A stretch of 64,000 nucleotides of DNA from Dryas octopetala. Lineage: Eukaryota > Streptophyta > Magnoliopsida > Rosales > Rosaceae. The stretch's first letter is position 1, and each line of letters opens with the position of its first letter. Shown in pieces: positions 14,482 to 33,800 of this stretch. The notes below the pieces were generated by a model. The model did no database searches. It was not told the DNA's origin and worked only from the letters and a program-made list of their open reading frames with translations. The stretch is taken from NCBI GenBank assembly GCA_963921425.1, contig OY992836.1:19547614-19611613 (forward strand), read 5' to 3'. A program made the position numbers and the translations under genes.

Positions 14482-17406
14482 ATGGAGAACCCAATCACCA
14501 ACGGTGTCAGTGTCACCGAAGCTGCCGCAAGAGTCTCATCCCTCAATTGTATCGATCTCTCAAGCTCCGATATACACCAATCTGTTGTTTTACTCAAACA
14601 GGTTCCCACATAAGTTTTTCAACTTTTTTTTTTTTGGTTTAATTTTTTAATTTGATTAGTGGAGAAAACAACTAATTCATACAAATCAATCAAATTCCGG
14701 GTTTAGGCGTGTTTGGATTGCGGTTTCTTCTACGTGGTAAATCATGGAATAAGCCAGCAGTTCATGGACGAGGTGTTTGAGCAGAGCAGGAGGTTGTTCA
14801 GCTTACCATTGAGTGCAAAAATGAAGCTTTTGAGGAACGAGAAGTACAGGGGATATACCCCTGTTCACGACGAGCTTCTGGACCCTGAAAAACAACTACA
14901 CGGTTTGTCATATCACTCGGAAACACTCTTGCTGGTTGTTTTTCCATGATTGAAATTCTGGGTCTTTGTTCTTTTTTGTAAAAATTAGTTCTTGTTCGTT
15001 GAGTAGGGGATTACAAAGAGGGGTATTATATTGGAGTCGAGGTACCTGAAGATGACCCAAAAGCGCAAAAGCCATTTTATGGGCCTAATGTTTGGCCTGA
15101 ACCAGGTAACCGAGTCGGTAGAATTGAATGGCTGATTTCTAGCAAAAGTTGGTTTGTTCATACCGGTTTGCGGATCCAGTCACTTTATGCTCTTTTTGTG
15201 TTATGGGTCTTTGAGCATCTAGAACTAGAACTAGAAGTGTGTTATTGATCTTTTTATGCTTTTTGTTGTCCTTGTAGATCTGTTGCCTGGGTGGAGGGAC
15301 ACCATGGAGGAGTATCATAGACAAGCACTGTAAGTTGCACACTAATACTAGACAAAAACCTATGTTTCATTGGATGGGAATACTTGTATATATGTGCCCA
15401 CAAGCATGTGATTCAACGTTTCTCCCACGTGAGAAATTACTGTTTTTCCCTGCTTAAATTCCATATCTTCAGCCAACTTTGGAGTTTTGTTCAACAGTAC
15501 CTAATTGCAATGAGGATATCCTTTTTGTTAGTTAGAAGGTTGTTAAACTTATGGTCAGTCCAAATGTCTCTCAAGGCTTTTCCAAACTTTTTATGATCAT
15601 TTACCACCTTTCCTTTAGATTACTTCTTTCTAGAATGAATGATTTATATACACTGGGTTGAAAGGTAGAGGGTATCAACTTTTTTCCTGTACATCATTTC
15701 AGGGAGGTGGCTAAAGCAGTTTCTAGGCTCATAGCCCTTGCTCTTGATCTTGACATTCATTTCTTTGATAAACCAGAAATGCTTGGTGAACCCATGGCAA
15801 CATTGCGCCTACTACGCTATGAAGGTCAAATTTCAATCAAAAGCATTGGAGCCTTATTATGAATGCTACAATTAATTTAACTAACTAAATGGTGTTCACT
15901 TTTAATACAGGTCAAATATCTGATCCATTGAGTGGAATTTTTGGAGCTGGAGCTCACACTGACTTTGGTCATATTACCCTCTTGGCAACAGATGATGTCT
16001 TAGGCCTCCAGGTAAGAAGGCTGCTGTGAACTTCAGCTATGTGACCGTTATTAAGAAGGCTGGTATAGCTGTAGTACCTTTGCATAATTAGTTTGTTATT
16101 CCAATATCCATATCTCTTTGCAGATATGCAAGGATAAGGATGTTCAACCTCAAGTATGGGAATATGTACCACCAATAAAAGGGTTAGTCATTCTACCAAT
16201 GATAATTAAAGTGGCTTAAGTCACTTGCTGGTAACTTGTTTTGAAGCTTTCACTATATAGAAGAGTGAAAAATAACAGATGCCACCATAAAATAACTTTA
16301 ATGACAGATATAATGCAAAGACACCTTTTTTAATTCAGAGTGGTAACATTATCTTGCTGTTTACCTTTTCAGAGCATTTATAGTGAATCTTGGTGACTTG
16401 CTAGAACGCTGGAGCAACTGTATTTTCAAGTACTGTACATCTCTCTTAGTTGTAACAACACTCCAAACTGCATTTATTTATTCATAGATGATAAATGCTG
16501 GCAAAATTCAGGAGCTGTGCAATTCATTTGGCTCTTTAAATCATATGTGCATTTTCCTTTTGGAATTCTTGGATCCTTCTATTGTATGACACGCTTATGT
16601 GCTTTGTTTTTTATGCTCAGGTCCACATTGCATAGAGTTGTAGGGAACGGTCAAGAGAGATACTCTGTATGGCCCCTTTTCTTCTTTTGAACCCTTTTCT
16701 TTTCCTTTTCCTGTTGAGTGGTGTACAAGGTTATATCATTTTTCAGCATTTAGATGATGCGTGAATGAAATGTCTAAGGTTCTGTTGTTCATTATTTCCA
16801 TTATCTGATTCAAATGGTATACCTTCAATTTGACTTATTTTATCTGTGCCTTAACTTGTTCATTGGCTCAATTCCTTTCTTTTTCCAATTACAGCACATT
16901 CTTTTCTTTCTAATGGAACTTGGTATATCTCATTTCTTTTATAATTTTTTTGGGCAGATTGCATACTTTGTAGAACCTAGTCATGATTGTCTTGTTGAGT
17001 GCCTGCCTACCTGCAAATCAGAAAAAAACCCTCCCAAGTAAGCTCTCATTTCTGATGAAAACGGTTGACAATAGTTATATGATAGTTGATCTATATTTGA
17101 GGCCTATTGGCCTTAGCGGTACACGGAACAGTAAGGGGCCTCGGTTGAATGAATACTCATGGGCCAATTACACCATTTGACTATGTTCATAAGATATGCA
17201 TCATCGACAATGTATGTGGCCAGAAGAGTGGCAGTTTTAAAAGTAGAATCATAAGCATTTGAAATGATATTTCTTACTACTGTTAATTGCATTTCTACAT
17301 TTGTCTACTTTCCAGGTTTCCTCCAATCTTTTGTCACACTTACATGAGTCAGCGGTACAAGGATACTCATGCTGATCTGAGAATCTACAAGGAACATGAA
17401 AAATAA
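14482..17406 (+). CDS. 2-oxoglutarate/Fe(II)-dependent dioxygenase
   Basis: Eleven exons join in frame to 340 aa: 14482-14601, 14707-14902, 15007-15105, 15278-15329, 15703-15824, 15911-16011, 16124-16182, 16373-16429, 16621-16666, 16958-17037, 17316-17406. All introns are GT-AG. The N-terminal DIOX_N part includes GFFYVVNHGI (about residues 45-54). The catalytic double-stranded beta-helix shows the iron triad His212, Asp214 (GAHTDFGHITLL) and His273 (STLHRV), and the 2-oxoglutarate-binding pair Arg282 and Ser284 (RYS). These enzymes couple decarboxylation of 2-oxoglutarate to substrate oxidation in the cytosol. The sequence resembles the plant group related to fungal hxnY-type oxidoreductases rather than ACC oxidase or GA oxidases; the substrate is unknown. 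Length is normal and no site residue is missing. It converges on the malic enzyme gene. Confidence 0.92.
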
Positions 17407-18681
17407 GTTTGTCACAGTTTCTGCAATCGGAGATGAATACCCTTCTAAGATATAGCTAGTATAAGTTTTCAGATGGTTCCACAATTGTTGTACTTGATAA
17501 TGAGTTGCATCAGTTTTCAAGATGGCTCCCACTCACACTTGTAGTCCGCTGACACAGGACTATTGTATCCCCTGTAAATTCATATAATGTTATGGCTTGG
17601 CATCCTACCAGCCAAAAAATTTAAACCATTTTTATTGTAGATTCAATACCTACCTGACCTGGTTGAAAATTGTCTCTGAAACTTGATGTCCAATGAAAAA
17701 CGTATTGTTGTTCTAAAATTAAGTGTACTACCCCTGCATTTTTATAAAATCAAGAATTCTATGTACTGCACCTTTTGTTCTGCATAAAAAAAAAACCGGG
17801 AACAACTCTCTCACAAATTCATAATTGTTAACTTGTAAAACAGTTGTGGAGTCCTTTATCCTTGGCCACCAATCTTTTCTCCACGTTCAAACTTCAAAGG
17901 ACTCTCGTCATTATTTCATTAAAATGGCACTAGGTAATAATTGAACAACGCACTACCTTTAAGGATTAAGGATAACACTTTAGGCTTTAGCTTTACTTGG
18001 CCTTTAACCAAATTAGTGTGATAATGGTGGGGGTAGAGTCCCCTCTTTTTCCTTCTTTCTTTCCAATGATGATCGAAAAAGGATTGAAGACGACAAAACA
18101 ACCCACCACCACCACCACCGCACCACCTTCGTATTTGGGTGCCAGTGCCACCATTTGCTCCAAAAGAGTGGTGTGACAGCGTGCGCATTCCCTTTGAGGC
18201 CAACAATAGAGGAGAGAAACGAGAAAATTGACAACTCATAGATTCCAACGTGCATGGATTTTCTAAGACTGTAGGAGTAACCTACACGAAAAGTTCAGAT
18301 CTTCTGCTTATATTTTATATGCCCGATTTTATGTTTATATCCAAAATTATATCCTAAGTTTCTATGTCTTTCATAGAGACTGAAGTTTTAGGGGGAATTT
18401 GAGCATTTTGAGAACTATAACGGAAGCAACAAACAACATAAGCTGTTATTGGAATCAAATTATGCACTGACCACGGCGTGAGAGGTGAGATAGGGGAATA
18501 ATACAATTAACATATTTATTTGAATTTAAAAAACACAGGGTTTACAAGCATCATGTTCATTAATTTTACAAACACCACCTTCACCAAGTGGCATAACACA
18601 ACTATGCATCTTCAGAAAACACCATTTTCACGAAGCTTGATAATAAGCTTCTAAGTAAAGCACAACACAACAAAAATGTGT
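17407..18681. other. Intergenic region between two convergent genes
   Basis: This holds the 3' UTRs of the dioxygenase and the malic enzyme. A minus-strand frame from an ATG at 18239 to 17919 (106 aa, starting MSCQFSRFSPLLLASKGMRT, with a run of six glycines) has a presequence-like, Arg/Ser-rich start. It matches no family I know and may be chance. Confidence 0.4.
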
Positions 18682-23235
<4,554 letters not shown>

Positions 23236-24406
23236 TCTCACCTTAACTCGCTACTACTACACAGAAACAGTGACCCTTTGAGCTCAAACCCACTAATACT
23301 CTGTCTTTGACTTGTGAGAGAAGAAGAAACACTTGCAAAGCTCTGTGTTTGCTGTGTTGATCTCTTTGCAGCCTCTTCTTATCAACAAATCAGCGACACT
23401 TGTACAGCAAAGCATCAATCAATCAAAACAAAGACTTTTTTTTATCTCTCTCTGTCTTTTCTTTTTTTACAGAGAGTCAAATGGGAAAGTTGAATTAAAA
23501 CATATCAAGATAGAAAAGATAAAGGTAGAGTCATTTTCGATTTAACCATCTTCTTTAATTATTCAGAGAAAGATTAAAATGAAAAAGAAAGAGAGAGAAA
23601 GAGAAATTTAAAGTGAAACTTTTTTCCATAACTTATAAGTGAATGATCAAAGCATGAGACTGATGATGGACAGATGGACTGATGGTTGAGCGGGTTCTGT
23701 TGAGAGATATCATTACGCAAAATTATCGAGAATAGATTATACGAGATAGTGAGACGCAGACAGACAGAGAGAGACTTGGCTTTGTCTCTGTTCGTCGGTA
23801 GAGAGAAACAGAGTAAGAGGGCGAAACAGAGACTGTGACTTTGTGAGAGTTTGGATTTGATTTGATTTTTAATTTTGTTTGATTCGTAGTTTGGATAATG
23901 GGATTATACAAGATGTCCAATTGTGGGCTCACAGATGTCTGAAATGTCAGAGCTGTCTGTCAATCATGCAGGTATTGTAATCAAAAAACACATTAAATAT
24001 AATTTAGTTATTCAAAATGTAATTCTCAAGAAGCAAAAAAAAAAAAAAAAATTCATTAGTAGTATTTTTCTCTTAAATATTGTGAAAAATTACAAATTAA
24101 AAAAAATTAATTCCCCACTTTCTCACGATCAGAATTCACATGAATTGCACGTCTTCAACTCTGAAGTCTAATTTTGGCCAAAAAAAAAAAAAAACTCTGA
24201 AGTCTAATTAAATGGTATCACATTGCACACAACTACGAATCTTTCTAATATAATAGAAGAGGTAATGGTATATACCTCTTTTTTTAGCATATCTTTTTTG
24301 TAATGCTATAAGCATGTGCATGAAGCACGAGAGGACGAGACCGACACTCAGATGCAATAACTAAAGTAGTTGACTAGGCTCTTTCTTTTTCTTTTTTTTG
24401 GTTATA
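23236..24406. other. Malic enzyme 5' flank and promoter region
   Basis: Pyrimidine-rich sequence on the minus strand just upstream of the start (GA-rich on the plus strand at about 23570-23610 and 23755-23830) looks like 5' UTR or promoter. No other gene is visible. Confidence 0.5.
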
Positions 24407-24582
24407 GTTATAGACTAGGCTCTTTCTAGTGCGCAAGGGAACTGAGGTTTTCCAGATTAAGACACGTATGGATTACAAGATGACATCTGTTTTGGTTATA
24501 GACTAGGCTCTTTCTAGTGCGCAAGGGAACTGAGGTTTTCCAGATTAAGACACGTATGGATTACAAGATGACATCTGGTGAA
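24407..24582 (+). repeat. 88-bp tandem duplication, nearly perfect
   Basis: GTTATAGACTAGGCTCTTTC starts at 24407 and again at 24495, and both copies continue identically through GTGCGCAAGGGAACTGAGG and GACACGTATGGATTACAAG. The period is 88 bases with no clear mismatch, so the duplication is recent. A partial third start (GACTAGGCTCTTTC) lies at 24372. Confidence 0.92.
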
Positions 24583-24880
24583 CATCGTCCTGGCTGCTTT
24601 GCCCACGTGTCCTATAAACAAACACCCCACCACTCCATACCAAATTTCAACTGTATTTAGTCTTTGGATTTTAATTCATTTTGGTCTCAGCAGTGAATAC
24701 TGAAACATTGGTCTGTCAATTAAAATCAGTGGGGAAATCATTTCTATAGATAAATATATATATATTACATGTTACATAAACGTGACACACACACACACAT
24801 AAACGTTACATACATTACATGTTACACTATATACACCATTTCTTGACAATAATCAAGGAAATGATCAGCGTACACATTAA

Positions 24881-27800
24881 TTACAAAACCTCCTTCAAAA
24901 CAGAAGGTGAAATGATAAAGGGGCTTTCACCTTGTTTTGAGACCTGCTTGGCGTAAAACTTGAACAGAGCTGGACCTGCAACTTTCCATGCAAAGGAACA
25001 TTGATTCGCACTCCTAGCCCAGTCATAAACCAAATGATATATAGCAAGTGCCTCGTTAAATACTTCATGCATGTCCCTTCTACACTCCTCAAATTCCTCG
25101 GCTTCATACAGAAACTGCAATGATGATAATACAAAAACAGGAAACATTACTAGTCCCAAAATGTTTTTCATGAATAATAAAAAACATAAAGCTAAAAGCT
25201 CACCCTTTTGTACTTTCTTATGACCTCTCCGGCAGCCTGGTTTTTGCCTTTTTGATTGTCCTCTTGCATGGCAGAGCTCATCTCACTCCTGTACTGTTCG
25301 AAGCGTTCCTTCCACTTGTTCAAGCTGTTCTCGGGGACTTCAACATCGAAAGCAGGAAGTTTCCCAACTTCTGAATAGGACACATAGAGGAAGGAAGCAT
25401 GTTACTCACAACTATTGTGAATAATTCACAGGAATTTAACTTTAATAACCAGATAATGTCAGACGACGTTTATCAGTTATCACCTTTGGTCGAAAGGTCT
25501 TCTATTTGATATGCACCCACTATATCATATATTGATCCCAAAACGGAACTTGAAGTGTAAGAATCCTTCTTCTCCATGAAATGCGGGAACTTTTCCACCT
25601 TCAAATCGTTGGGAACTTCAACCTACACACAAGTTAAGGCTAGTTTCAACATACGGCCAATCAAATGAAAGCAAAACATACTTCAGAAATCAAGGATCAT
25701 GCAAACTGTAAATAACTGAAAACTGGCTACTGATTTAGTGATTTCCCATTCCAATGCATAAACGTAAAACCAGCTCGAGGGCGAGAGTGTTCTTTCATTA
25801 TATCGGAAAGAATCAAGGGTGAGGTGCAGACAGACAGAAAGTTCCAAAATTCAAACACAATGTTGCAGGACATATCAAATTAGTGAAAGGGGTAGTCTCT
25901 GGCGTATACATTTGGTAGGGTCATACTTCAACAAATTTAGCAAGAGTCAGCCCCGTGAAATGTTTGGTTAGACACAAATTTACCATATGCAGACAACATG
26001 ATTGCATTGTCAAACTGGTACCACCAACAAAAAAAAACAGAACTAACCTTTCCACCTTTCTTTGGTGCATCTAGAGCATCATAGTAGATATCAATCAACC
26101 GCAGGATATTTGCCTTCACCCTGTTTTTCTCATTGATACTACCATCTCCTAACGCCAAAAAGCGGTCCATCATGGCCAGCCAGTTATCAGCTGCCTCACT
26201 AACAGCAAAACTGAAACAACAGAAATTGTTAAGTGCACTAGAATATAACTCATAATGGATGAAACATTGCATCTGTATCCCAAATTCAGTGCAAATACTA
26301 ATTCAAGAATAAACAGTACTGCGAACCATAGCCAAAGAATGTTGTCTCAGTTCAAACAACAAAGAGGACATCAACCATCCAATACCTTATCAAACAAGAT
26401 GAAAACTATTCTAAACGGTTTTTAAGAATTGAAAATAAATTTTAGTTAGATTATATGCATGGCAATAATTATTAACACCAACAAACAAATGAATTTCTGG
26501 TTCAATAATTACTTGAAACTTCATAATGGTCGCAAAATTTTGATTAAATAAGAAAAATTATAATTCGAAGTTTCTTTTTGCCGATATAATTAATGAACTA
26601 TGCTTCACAATTCACATGTCATTCTTGACAAAATCGAAAGGTTTTATTTAGGCTAATATATATAAATTAAAAGATTGAGCAAATAGAAGCTAACACATTG
26701 GGAACCTAATAAAACCAGAAAATCAATTTAATACAGCCCAAATGGTTATAAACTTATAAATAAATAGTCAAATGCATACCTTGGTTCGAACCTAGTTGTT
26801 AAGAATAGTTTAATGAGCTCATCTTCTAGGTCTTCCTTCAAGAGGTCAGCTGGTTTCTTACTTTTGTTCGAAAGGTCAGCTGGTTTAGGAGTTGGAACCC
26901 AAGGTTCACTCGGTTTGAAATATCCCAATAGCTGAAGTAATTCCAATAATAAGCAATAAATATAAAAAGAAAACTAGGTAACATCAATGAATTTATGAAA
27001 ATAACAATCTTATAAGAACTTTGGCCTTTTTTGATGTTCAAACACATTGTGAGCTGAAGTGTTAGGTGTTCAAACACATCATAATTAAGAGGTATGATAA
27101 ACAATTATTTACAATTTGATGCATAAATTTGTCTAGAAGTTCTAGTATCATTGCACGTTGATTTTTCAAAACAATGATACAGCAACCTTGCTTTACATAA
27201 AACTTATTCACAAGTTATAAACAACTGCTAGGAGGAATCTGACAACTGAGATGATTGTAATATATTAATGACATGATAATGGTACCAGGAAAAAAAAAAA
27301 AAAAAACTGAAATGATACATATAAGGATAATACCACAAGCTACAAAACTGATTGAGAACAAGAACAGAATATGATGTTTTATGACATAAGCAAAGCACTA
27401 TGATTAAAAGCAGTCAAAGGTTTTACCACACCCCCCCACCAAAAAGAAAAATGAAAAAAACCGATATGGAAAATAAGGGCATGTTTGGTTCTTGATTCAA
27501 AAATCATTTTTAAAAACAAGGATACACTCAAAATTTTCAAAAACTATTAACAGATTTTTAAAACTGTTTTTGTTTGTTAGCAATCTCTTTTAGAGCTTCT
27601 CCAATTTTGAAAATGATATTTGTGCATTTTCTGGTGGCGTTTTTGAATAATTGTAATTTCCTAATTCTTGATATTAGAAACTAACCATCCTACCAAACAC
27701 CAATTCTGTTCTTTTAATATCTATTCCTTATTGTTTAAATGGAAAACAGTTTTTGAGATACCAAAAGGGCCTAAGGAATTCACTGGTCAGAAAGAGAACT

Positions 27801-30800
27801 TGATGTAAATGCCAACCTGAGGGTTTCTTGAGACCCAGTAGAGATCACCATCAAAATCTCCACCACCCATTTCATCAGCAATGGAACGTGGGCCTTTGCG
27901 AGAGAAGAATATAGCGTACTTGGCATTTCCAACATAAGCTTCCATCTCCTTCACATAGGTGGCCTTTAAAACATGAATATCGCCAAAGTGTACACCAGGA
28001 TTCCGGTACACTAATACCTTCCCTGACATTTGTCCGTTGTCACTACACCCAAAAAAAGCCCCTCAAAGTATTAAGTGAATGTTATTTTCATTGAAAATTT
28101 GACACTAAACTCCACATAGATGAAGAAAACCAACATAGGATAATCAAAAAAGAAAAAAAGTATCAATAACAACTTCAGTATAAATAATACAATTATCAGA
28201 CCCAAAAAAAATATACAATTAAAGCAAGAAAATTCAGTATTGTACCATATGCAAGAAACAGTTCTACATGGGACAATTAGTTCATAATCCAATACATCAT
28301 AAAAAACATTAATGCCACTATAATTATCAAATAAAGAAAAAAAAAAAAAAAAGGATAGCAGACCATGTAATACTATCTTATGGCATTGATCAAAGAATTT
28401 GCTGTGTCAGCTTTAAAAATAGTTTGGATAAACTTTTTCCCCGAACAGCATATATTACAATTACGGATTGCTTCCAATATAAGTGGATAACTTACTCCTT
28501 TAATATAGGTACTATGTTTTATCAGAAAGATAACCAAATTAATGAATTTCGTTTATTTATCATGCAACTTTTAATTCAAGCAACCATATTTTATAGCTAA
28601 TGGCAGGGCATGAACGAGAGAAATGAGGGCATTGTTATGCAATGCAATAAAAAGACAAATGTGAAGTATAACGAAAGGAATATCTCAATTTAATCTTAGC
28701 TATAAGGTAACAGATATCAAATATGCTATCAAATTATTGTATGGATTTTATATAACAGGGGAAGAAAAACATGCCAGAAATCATACGTACAGGATAACAC
28801 AAACTTCATCCTTTTCCAGAATCCCTGTTGGATCGGTTGTCCCCATCAAATAATAACACTCAGGAATATGAAGTCTCCCTTTTCTAAGACTATTCTTTTC
28901 CTCTCTCATTAGGATCGACAGACGATATTGCAAATATGATTCTTCAAGAGGAATACCACATAATATCATTCTTGCCACATTGTAATTGTCATCCATCATC
29001 TCACCATGGTTAGTGGCAACTGCAAATACAGATATTGATGGAAGGAAATCCATCAAGTGAAAATAGTGAAAGAGAAATAAGTGGAACATAAAAGAAATAG
29101 GAAATTACTCAAATGGTTTTAACCATGGACTGATACCAAAACAAGAAATTGGCTGCCAATTTGATCCCAAATTAACTATCAGGAAAGAGAAAAGTTATTA
29201 ATTTATCAGTTCTAAGAAATATCAGCTTAACACCTCTGAGTGCTGCATGCTTATTGTAGAAAACATCATTAGCATCCTCCAAAGCTTTCATAAGTATATC
29301 CAAGAAATAGTCCTTCGGCACCCCTCCATGGGACAGAAGTGCAATTAAATTCCTTGACAAAACTGTTTTCCCAGGTGGATTACTGGAAGATGAAAACTTG
29401 AAGTTAAAAGCAATAACCAAGTTTATACAGGGCAACAGATTTCACATCAACTGCTGGGAGCAAAAGCAAAGATAAGGGTGAAACTGAGGGATGTACCTTG
29501 TTCCAACCACCTCCAGTGAATTCACTGTTTGATCATTGGAAATCTTGTCATCTGGATAAACTTTAATCATTGATGGTCGAATCTGGATTGTTTTTGGTGG
29601 CAGCTACAAAGTTTGATACATTAGATTTAAATTGGTGTACAATACTAGAAAAATAAGAGAATGAAACATGAACTAAGAACTATTCCCTAAATTTTGCATC
29701 ATTATCAAGCATGAACCCGTTATTAGGATTATATTACTTCAATTTACTTCAGCAATGAAACCCACAATTTAATTAACAAGGATGGACTTGGGAGTGTCAC
29801 CTCCACCTGACTGTACAAAGAGGAATGTTCCTATTGAGATAGTTCAATTAAAAGAGGTGTTTTTTCATTTAACCAACAGCATCAGGGTCATGTCTGTAAT
29901 GTTGTCTATCAACTTGCATCCCTGCCCAAGGTTAAAATGATCCTTTCCAATAAGAAAATTCGGTATCAATAAAAACCAATGACAAAAGTTTTGCATTTGT
30001 ACTGAGTTAAGAGTTGTACTACATTCATAGTTGGCTCACCAGGGTCCATGTTAGAATAAAAAATACAGTAAATAATTTGGATCTTTGCTTGAAAAAACAA
30101 ATCAATTTAAATGAATTCTTTAAGGGTCTATTTGGATTGAAAGATTTAAAATGATGGATCTGGATTTCAGTTGTAGTGCAAATTACTTAATTGGAATTTA
30201 GAAATATCAATTCTTAGAATATGCATTAGAACCCAACTCTTTTCCAAACATATTTCCTAAAGTGAGACCCATGTAGGACCCACCCATGTGGAAGAATTGG
30301 GAAAAGGGCTGGGTTCTAAAGCATCTTCCTGATTTATTATGTTAATAAAACCACATATAGATTTGATTATGTAAGAAAATGATTTCAAATACTCAAGAGA
30401 AAAGTGTTATTTAACTTCCTCATTTTCTTAAATAATCAAATTTATTTATGGAGTTTATTAGCATAAGACAGTAAGACACTAATATTTTTAATATTCAATT
30501 AAGCAATTTACACTAAAACTCAAATATGATTTCACACTTTCTGTTTACTTTGTTTTCAATTAAATGGAATCAAAACATTTCTCTCTCGCTCAAACACACA
30601 CACACGCACACAGATAGAGACGAATAGATAAATGCATAGTGTGTTTGTAACAATATTATAAACAATGTGGTGAATATTAGATAATTGTAAAATGATAAAA
30701 CTTGGAACCAAGTTGGCTGCCATAAGAAGTCATTTTTAAGATGAGGGCATTCCATAAGAACATGACAGAAACCATACCTTTTTGTTAACAAGAACAGTTC

Positions 30801-33800
30801 CCTTAACAGCCATGCCATTGTAAAACAGTCGGAACTGTATGAGCAAAGGCTACAGGGGGGGGAAAGGGAGAGGGGGAAACAAAAGCAAAAAAGAAATGAG
30901 AATATATTGCGAGCCTACAAATGGACTAGTGCAGCTAAACAGAATCTTGAAAAGAGAAAGTAAATTGCAAGAGGACCTGGATTTTCTTATCCACATACCG
31001 GTTCCCGGGTTCTAGAACTTGGATGTTTCTTTTCCCGAACCTTAGCCTCAAGTTCATCAGACTTAGGAAGTCTCTAACATCACAAATCAAAAGATAAGCC
31101 ATGCACAGAGAATAGTAGAAGAGATTTGCACTTTTGGATTAAGAAAATACAGAAGATAAGAAAACAACGTGGAGTTCTGAGCCATAAAGTTATATTGACA
31201 CAACCATTGACACATAGGGCAAAGAAAGTAATTGCAGAAGGCACAAAGTAATACATACAGAGGCATAAGATCACTCTTGCACATTATACATATTAGCTTT
31301 ACAGACAAATTTTTTAGCCATGTAACAAACTACCCTATCATTAGCTGTTATCTGGACGAAACTGTTAGCTGCAATTCTGATTGATTTCAATTCCTAACTA
31401 CATATTAAGTTATTAACAGCATTGGGTCACAGACGTAATACCAAAAGAAGTATCTTGTCATATATTCTTTCTATATATCCATTTTCATATTTTTAAGATA
31501 CATATGTCTACTCCCCAATATGGCAATACAATATATTGAAAACCTTCTAATTTCAAAGATTGTTCATTAAGTTGAAAGACTTAGCTTGTTTAGCACTTAT
31601 TCCAAAATCTCTATCTTGATAAGTCAAATGGCAATAATGTCAAGCATAATTTAACTATGATCTTAGCAAATATACTTGAAATTATAAACATAAACTTAGA
31701 AAACGAACCACAACATAGAATCACAAACCTCGATTTGTTCATTACTTTTACACTCTCCTTGGGATACATTCCTCGGACAAAGTAACGCCAAATCCTCAGA
31801 TATGAATCCAGTGCCATCTGTATGTTTAAGAGGTTCTCCATCTCTATAAATACGATTACCAGATTCATCCTGCAGTTCACAGAAAAAGAAGAATACAACA
31901 AACTGCATTTTGTAATTTGAATTGAAAAATGAACCAAAGCATAGAAAATATAAGTATAATTAGGAAAGGCAAAATAGTTCATTGGAAAACTTGTTCAAGC
32001 ATCATACCAGACAAAATTCTTCATCAATGCGTTCAATATTCACAAGTGTCAAATCCACTTGCAAGCTATATGTCTTCGACAAAATGAGTGAAAACCTGCA
32101 TCCCCAATAAGTATGGTACTTTAGAATCATAAAGGAAAAGTGCTTCTATACAGCATCTAAAAAGAAATTATTTGTGCTACAAACATTTACATACCTAGAC
32201 ATATACTTGGCCACGCTAGGCAAAGTATGTGCATGCATGAAAACACATCTAGATTGATAAATTGTTCTATTAGATAACTTATAGTTATCCTCCCTGTCCA
32301 TGTGTGCCCCAGATTCCACATGAACAAAATAACATTTAACAGCGGATGACGTTGGGCTTTTTGTCTTTTCTTTGTTACCACCGTCTTTGAACACTGATTC
32401 ATAACCATATTAAGATAGACAAAAAGATCAATTCTACTAGGATTCTCAACTAAATACTAAAATTTAAGAAAATAACATATTGAAGTATCGAAATACAGGT
32501 TAAAACTTTACCAGAAAAAGATGGTCGAAATTAACATAAAAGCAGTTCCCAAATATTGAATCCTAAATCTAAACCATGTGCTGATTCTAATCCTATTTCC
32601 AGCAAGTGAAGTTGATAAAAAGTCATATTTATTATCCAGCTGTAAGAATGCCAGAGCATTCAAGAACAAGTTATCCGTAAAAGGAAAGATTTTCTATTAG
32701 ACGAGTCAGTAAAAGAGTATGAGATATATGGTTGCATGTGTTGCTGCATAAGAAGAATGAAACACCTTAAGATTGTTAAGATTTTGAAGATGGCTGATTG
32801 CTATTCTCGATTGTGTATATGTGATCATAGTAACATGGAAAGAATAAACTATGATGATTTAACAACTTGTTCTTTTTGTTCTCAAACATGCATTATATTA
32901 AGCTTATTATGTCACATAAGGTAATTAGAGTTATGAACCAATCAAGAACGGCACACAATACAACTAATCTCACAATAGGTTAGGGAAGTAAAACATCTTA
33001 AACATTGGAAATTCAAAATTCACCATAAGAAGTCATTTAAGGCATACCGAAGAAACGGTAGCGTCGCAAGCCAACAAGAATCCCTTCCCTTGCGACCTTG
33101 CTATATGTAGCATAATTATTATTGTAACGAGTACTGGGGCCTGTCTCAGCCTCCTCTTCGTCAAATTTCACCATCAAAACATTGTTATCTCCTAAAACTT
33201 TTTGTAGGTGAGTTCTTGTTTTGTTTATATAGGGGCCCTGAGTTAAAAGTCAAAGGAAATATCACTTATACAACGTCTGCAAAATGACAAGTCAACAATG
33301 ACAGCAACATGAAGATATTAGTACCCTTAAAGAAAAATGAATGCATCCATCCCAGTGGAACTTTCTTATTTTCATTTTCCAGAAAAGAATCGCAGACAGG
33401 CAATTACACATAGCGAGTGGGAGCTTTAGACTTCAAGAAAATGGAATAAAGCATCTAAACTCATTTGCTGCGTGTATAAAATGAATTGCTATCAAATGTG
33501 ACTCGTGAAATTAAATCCAAAAGGTTTCAAGATTCGAACTTCGAACCGCCCACAAGAACTAAGCAGAGCACCTGATTCCACCTGGTTCCTTCAGTAGACC
33601 CATAGGTGTTACTGATACAGTGATACCACATTTCATGATTGGATGTAAAGTATGATTACCTACATTATATGCAAGTATGCAAAGACATGTTTGTGTGTAA
33701 TTACAAATATACTGGGGATAGAAGTACAAACCTTGAATCTGTATCTCCCATCCTTAGAAACATAACAATGGTAAATGTGTGTTTTTCCAGAATCCCAATC

